Position numbers and translations under genes: made by a program. A model generated the notes under the pieces. The model had not been told where the DNA came from and searched no databases. It saw only the letters and a program-made list of their open reading frames with translations. Positions 60,532-64,000 of a stretch of DNA of 64,000 nt are shown here, piece by piece (within the stretch, counting starts at the first letter, position 1; each line of letters opens with the position of its first letter). The stretch is from Streptomyces sp. NBC_01288 (GTDB taxonomy: Bacteria; Actinomycetota; Actinomycetes; Streptomycetales; Streptomycetaceae): contig NZ_CP108427.1 of assembly GCF_035982055.1 (NCBI RefSeq), positions 124,001-188,000 of the forward strand, in the 5' to 3' direction.

Positions 60532-60611
60532 GTTTCCCACCCCTGTCGCGTACGGTCCCGTGACGCGTACGTTCCCGATGATCTTCTCAGGTCGGGACAC
60601 GTCGCCCCAGG

Positions 60612-61496
60612 TCACCCCTCCCGCATCCACGCGCGCGTGCCGAACGAGGCACATGCCCGTGAGGCCACGACGGCCGCCGCTCGCAGCGCCTCGGCGAAGT
60701 CCTCCGATGCCAGGCGGGCCCCCACGAGGTGATACGCGAGGGCCCCGTGCAGGACATCCCCCGCGCCCAGCGTGTCCGCCACCTTCACCGACGGCACGTC
60801 CACCGCGCCTTCGCCACCCGGGCCTGCCCAGAGGATCGGGGCCGCTCCCCCGCTCACCGCCGACCAGGCGACCCCGTGTTCCCGCAGGAAGCGCAGTGTG
60901 TCCGCCGGTGTGCTCGTGCCGGGTGGGCGGAAGTCGGCCGAGCAGACGGCCACGTCGATGAACGGCAGCAGGTTCTGGGTGCCGGGCTTCCAACTGCCGC
61001 CGTCGAAAAGGGCCTTACGCCCGAGGGCACGCGCGGAGCGAGCCGCGGCGACGGCCAGTTCCATGTGGTGGCCGTCGAACTCGACGATGTCGCAGGCCGC
61101 CACCAGCGCGTCGAGGTCGTCGGGCGGGGCGAGCCGGTGTGCCGTCGCGTTGGTCGAGGCGACGGCTCGTTCTCCGGTGGACGCGGTCACCAGGACGGAG
61201 GAGACGGCGGGCGGCCGCGTCGAGTCGGCGGCCAGGTCGGAGACGGTCACGCCCAGCGCGTCCAGGTCGGCTACCATCCCAACTCCCAGCGGGTGGGCGC
61301 CGATTGCCGTCAGGAGCGTGGCCGCGCCGCCCAAGTGGCCGAAGGCGACAGCCGCGTTGGCCGCCGGGCCGCCCGCGGCGACCGCTTGCTCCCGAGCCGT
61401 GAGTTTCTCGTTCGAGCGCGGTGCGTGGTCCACGAGCTGGATGACGTCCAGGGTGCACAGACCGACGAACAACCCTCTGGGGCGTCCTCTCTCCAC
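60612..61496 (-). CDS. PfkB-family carbohydrate kinase
   Basis: 294 residues. The N-terminal FVGLCTLDVIQLVDHAP and AAGGPAANAAVAFGHLGGAA match ribokinase-type substrate binding; the anion-hole/catalytic motif DTLGAGDVLHGALAYHL (Asp about residue 240) is intact. It phosphorylates a sugar or nucleoside of unknown identity. The GTG at 61496 follows GAGGAGG. It is divergent from a MarR gene, with an inverted repeat between them. Confidence 0.88.
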   Translation of the reverse strand: MERGRPRGLFVGLCTLDVIQLVDHAPRSNEKLTAREQAVAAGGPAANAAVAFGHLGGAATLLTAIGAHPLGVGMVADLDALGVTVSDLAADSTRPPAVSSVLVTASTGERAVASTNATAHRLAPPDDLDALVAACDIVEFDGHHMELAVAAARSARALGRKALFDGGSWKPGTQNLLPFIDVAVCSADFRPPGTSTPADTLRFLREHGVAWSAVSGGAAPILWAGPGGEGAVDVPSVKVADTLGAGDVLHGALAYHLVGARLASEDFAEALRAAAVVASRACASFGTRAWMREG

Positions 61497-61518
61497 CAAC
61501 GACCTCCTCACGCCATTT

Positions 61519-61564
61519 ACTAACAATTGGTTGAGCAGTCCAGGCTGATAAACCTACTGTTAGT
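61519..61564. promoter_or_regulatory. Inverted repeat between pfkB-like kinase and MarR genes
   Basis: ACTAACA (61519-61525) and TGTTAGT (61558-61564) form an inverted repeat with a 32-base spacer in the AT-rich 72-base divergent region. It is likely the MarR binding region; the spacing suggests two half sites or two dimers. Confidence 0.5.
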
Positions 61565-61568
61565 AGCC

Positions 61569-62009
61569 ATGAAGGTGAACAGCCCGAACGACACCGCCCG
61601 GCTCGCGTCCGAGCTACGGCTCGCGGTGGGCCGGGTGACACGGCGCCTGCGTCAGGCGCACGCCGTGGGGGACGTGTCACTCTCCGGGGTCTCGGTCCTG
61701 GCCCGGCTCGCCCGCGACGGCTCCGAGTCGCCCACGTCCCTCGCCGAGGCCGAGCGGGTACGCCCGCAGGCAATGGCCAGCACCCTCGCGCTGCTCGAAC
61801 AGCGCGGGCTGGTCCGCCGTAGCCCCGATGCCGCGGACGGACGGCGGAGCATCCTGGCGATCACCGACGAGGGACGTGCCGTGCTGGCCGAGCGGCGCTC
61901 CGCGTCGGTCCACCGGCTCGGGGCCGTCCTCGACGAGTTCACCGCGGAGGAGCGCGCGACCCTCGCGTCGGCCCTGCCCCTCCTCGACCGACTGGCGGAG
62001 CGACTGTGA
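61569..62009 (+). CDS. MarR-family regulator
   Basis: 146 residues. The winged helix includes PTSLAEAERVRPQAMASTLA (about 57-76) and wing RRSPDAADGRRSILAIT. The stop overlaps the GTG of the following MFS gene, so it is co-translated with the pump it probably controls, and it is also divergent from the kinase gene. Confidence 0.9.
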   Translation: MKVNSPNDTARLASELRLAVGRVTRRLRQAHAVGDVSLSGVSVLARLARDGSESPTSLAEAERVRPQAMASTLALLEQRGLVRRSPDAADGRRSILAITDEGRAVLAERRSASVHRLGAVLDEFTAEERATLASALPLLDRLAERL

Positions 62010-63847
62010 CCGAGCGAGAGCACATACCCGGCGACGGACAGGCGAACGAGGGCGGCCGGCCGTCGCTGCTGGACGCCGTGCGCTCGGGGCGTCGTAAGGA
62101 CACTCCCCCCGGGCCGAACTACAAGTGGGTCGCGCTGTCGAACACCACGCTCGGCGTGCTCATCGCCACGATGGACGCCTCGATCGTGATCATCTCGCTG
62201 CCCGCGATCTTCCGCGGCATCGGCCTCGATCCGCTCGCGCCGGGCAACATCGGCTATCTGCTCTGGATGATCCTGGGCTATCTGCTGGTCTCGGCGGTGC
62301 TGGTCGTCGTGCTCGGGCGGCTCGGTGACATGTTCGGCCGGGTGAAGATCTACAACATCGGCTTCCTGATCTTCGCGTGCGCGTCCGTCGCGCTGTCCCT
62401 GGACCCGTTCCGCGCGGGGGCGGGGGCGATGTGGCTGATCCTCTGGCGCGTCGTGCAGGCCTTCGGCGGGTCCATGCTCACCGCCAACTCGGCCGCGATC
62501 CTCACCGACGCCTTCCCCGCCCGGCAGCGTGGAATGGCCCTCGGCATCAACCAGATCACCGCCCTCGCGGGCCAGTTCCTCGGCCTTCTCGCCGGTGGTC
62601 TGCTGGCCGTCGTCGACTGGCGCGCGGTGTTCTGGGTGAGCGTGCCGATCAGCATCACCGGCACGATCTGGTCGTACCTGAGCCTGCGCGAGACCTCGGC
62701 GGGCCGCCCCGGCCGCATCGACTGGCTGGGCAACCTCACCTTCGCGGCCGGCGCCGGCATCCTCCTCGCGGGCATCACCTACGGCATCCAGCCCTACGGC
62801 GGCAGCGCCACCGGCTGGGGAAACCCGTGGGTGCTCAGCGGCCTGATCGGCGGCGTCGTACTCCTGCTGATCTTCTGCTACGTCGAGACGCACATCGCCG
62901 AACCGATGTTCAACCTGGCCCTGTTCAAGGTGCGCGCCTTCGCCGCGGGCAACCTGGCCGCCCTGCTCACCGCGATCGCGCGGGGCGGGTTGCAGTTCAT
63001 GCTGATCATCTGGCTACAGGGCATCTGGCTGCCGTTGCACGGCTACGACTACGAGGACACCCCGCTGTGGGCGGGCATCTTCATGCTGCCGCTCACCGTC
63101 GGCTTCCTCATCGCCGGGCCCATCTCGGGCTATCTGTCGGACCGGTTCGGCGCCCGGATGTTCTCGACGGTCGGACTGATCGTCGTGGCGCTCTCCTTCC
63201 TCGGCCTCCTCGCGCTGCCCATCGACTTCGACTACGGCATGTTCGCGGCGCTGCTGCTGCTCAACGGTCTCGGCCAGGGCATGTTCTCCGCGCCGAACAC
63301 GTCGTCCATCATGGGCAGCGTGCCGAGCGAGTACCGGGGTGTCGCCTCGGGCATGCGCTCCACCTTCCAGAACTCCGGCACGGCTCTCTCGATCGGCGTG
63401 TTCTTCTCCCTGATGGTGTCCGGGCTCGCGACCTCGCTGCCCAGGACGCTGAGCCACGGGCTCCAGCTGCACGGGGTACCGACCGGCGCGGCCGAGCAGG
63501 CGGCGTCGCTGCCTCCGGTGAGCACGCTGTTCGCCACGTTCCTCGGTAACAACCCCATCCAGCACCTGCTCGCGTCCAACGGAACCCTCGACCACGTCAC
63601 CGCCGCCCAGCGCGCCGTCCTGACCGGCCACACTTTCTTCCCCCAGCTGGTCTCGGGCCCGTTCCACCACGGCCTGACCATCGTCTTCAGCGTCGCGGCG
63701 GGCATGGCCCTGGTCTCCGCGGTCGCCTCGGCCCTGCGCGGCGGCCACAAGCCCGACGCGGAACCCGAACCGTCACCGGCAGGCCTGCCACCCGCTCCCG
63801 CGGAGACGCCCGAGACTTCGCAGGCGGGGCCGAACGGGGCGTCGTAG
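62006..63847 (+). CDS. MFS transporter, DHA2 (EmrB/QacA) family
   Basis: 613 residues with 14 predicted helices. TM1 LGVLIATMDASIVIISLPAI carries the DHA2 MDASIV motif; LGRLGDMFGRVKIYNIGF is the loop 2-3 motif A and VVDWRAVFWVSVPISI the usual loop-5 region. A Pro/Ala/Glu-rich cytoplasmic tail ends the protein. The GTG overlaps the MarR stop. Probably a multidrug exporter; the substrate is unknown. Confidence 0.9.
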   Translation: MTEREHIPGDGQANEGGRPSLLDAVRSGRRKDTPPGPNYKWVALSNTTLGVLIATMDASIVIISLPAIFRGIGLDPLAPGNIGYLLWMILGYLLVSAVLVVVLGRLGDMFGRVKIYNIGFLIFACASVALSLDPFRAGAGAMWLILWRVVQAFGGSMLTANSAAILTDAFPARQRGMALGINQITALAGQFLGLLAGGLLAVVDWRAVFWVSVPISITGTIWSYLSLRETSAGRPGRIDWLGNLTFAAGAGILLAGITYGIQPYGGSATGWGNPWVLSGLIGGVVLLLIFCYVETHIAEPMFNLALFKVRAFAAGNLAALLTAIARGGLQFMLIIWLQGIWLPLHGYDYEDTPLWAGIFMLPLTVGFLIAGPISGYLSDRFGARMFSTVGLIVVALSFLGLLALPIDFDYGMFAALLLLNGLGQGMFSAPNTSSIMGSVPSEYRGVASGMRSTFQNSGTALSIGVFFSLMVSGLATSLPRTLSHGLQLHGVPTGAAEQAASLPPVSTLFATFLGNNPIQHLLASNGTLDHVTAAQRAVLTGHTFFPQLVSGPFHHGLTIVFSVAAGMALVSAVASALRGGHKPDAEPEPSPAGLPPAPAETPETSQAGPNGAS

Positions 63848-63886
63848 GAACCGGGTTGGTGCGACGCGCCCGGTCTGCCGGAGTGG

Positions 63887-64000
63887 TCAGTGGTTCAGGT
63901 GGGCGAGTACCAGGTTGGGGTCATGGGCGGTGACGTAGGCCGCGCTCAGGACGTAGGCGGTGTCGCCGCGCAGGGCGATCGACGTGGGGTTCTGTAGGCC
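63887..64000 (-). CDS. C-terminus of a probable beta-propeller protein (partial)
   Basis: The last 37 codons of a gene that enters from the right edge. GLQNPTSIALRGDTAYVLSA followed by AYVTAHDPNLVLAHL resembles the closing blade of SMP-30/NHL-type propellers, in which such GDTVYVxSAAY strands recur. It converges with the MFS gene. Too little is visible for a firm assignment. Confidence 0.55.
   Translation of the reverse strand, partial: GLQNPTSIALRGDTAYVLSAAYVTAHDPNLVLAHLNH

Overview
The window is about 72% GC with strong third-position G/C, GTG/TTG starts, many overlapping stop/start pairs and characteristic actinomycete families (MmyB-type XRE regulators, RsbW-like ATPases, LAL regulators, roadblock proteins). 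It looks like chromosomal DNA of a Streptomyces or close relative. Both ends cut through genes. No rRNA, tRNA or CRISPR array was seen.

Layout. 0-2.3 kb: a family 2A encapsulin shell gene followed by the start of its cysteine desulfurase cargo (cut by the left edge), divergent from a LysR regulator. 2.4-12.6 kb: regulators and enzymes on both strands (RsbW-like ATPase, MmyB regulator, FMN reductase, FUSC membrane protein, ankyrin protein, nitronate monooxygenase, two methyltransferases, LRV-repeat protein, cupin). 12.7-26.9 kb: a sulfur-metabolism region. It has an Rrf2 regulator and DsbA/FrnE-like protein, then a Cys-containing leader peptide, a peptide-type ABC importer (five genes), two luciferase-type flavin monooxygenases, an alpha/beta hydrolase and an FMN reductase. 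A second leader peptide of the same family precedes metY and metX. Together they suggest uptake of an organosulfur compound, flavin-dependent release of its sulfur, and direct fixation of the sulfur into homocysteine/methionine. 27-30 kb: MarR regulator and three roadblock/LC7 proteins with a DUF4388-like protein. 30-36.8 kb: MOSC, M24 peptidase, a glutaminase-methyltransferase fusion, a double TOBE/Mop protein, a YedY-like molybdo-oxidoreductase, an epoxide-hydrolase-like protein and a YCII protein. 36.8-40.2 kb: a five-gene toluene/alkene-type diiron monooxygenase (tmoABCDE order) with no reductase gene. 40-48.5 kb: CocE-type lipoprotein, GlxA-type regulator, DUF6884 protein, TDT/SLAC1 channel, Nudix-like protein, an RHH/Doc-like toxin-antitoxin pair, and MarR plus MFS efflux. 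48.5-56.1 kb: an insertion-sequence graveyard (IS605 with a broken tnpB, an ISAs1 remnant, a degraded IS630, IS110 and IS630 scraps) that encloses an epoxide-hydrolase/MarR pair and a surface protein and has cut the 5' end off a short-chain dehydrogenase. 56.1-64 kb: a LAL regulator, a secreted FAD oxidoreductase, a small membrane protein, a PfkB kinase divergent from MarR-MFS, and the 3' end of a probable beta-propeller protein.

Sulfur recurs through the window: encapsulated cysteine desulfurase, two leader-peptide-controlled organosulfur/methionine units, a sulfite-oxidase-like enzyme and a TDT channel (a family that includes sulfite exporters). The leader-peptide-controlled scavenging cluster and the encapsulin pair are the strongest biological finds.
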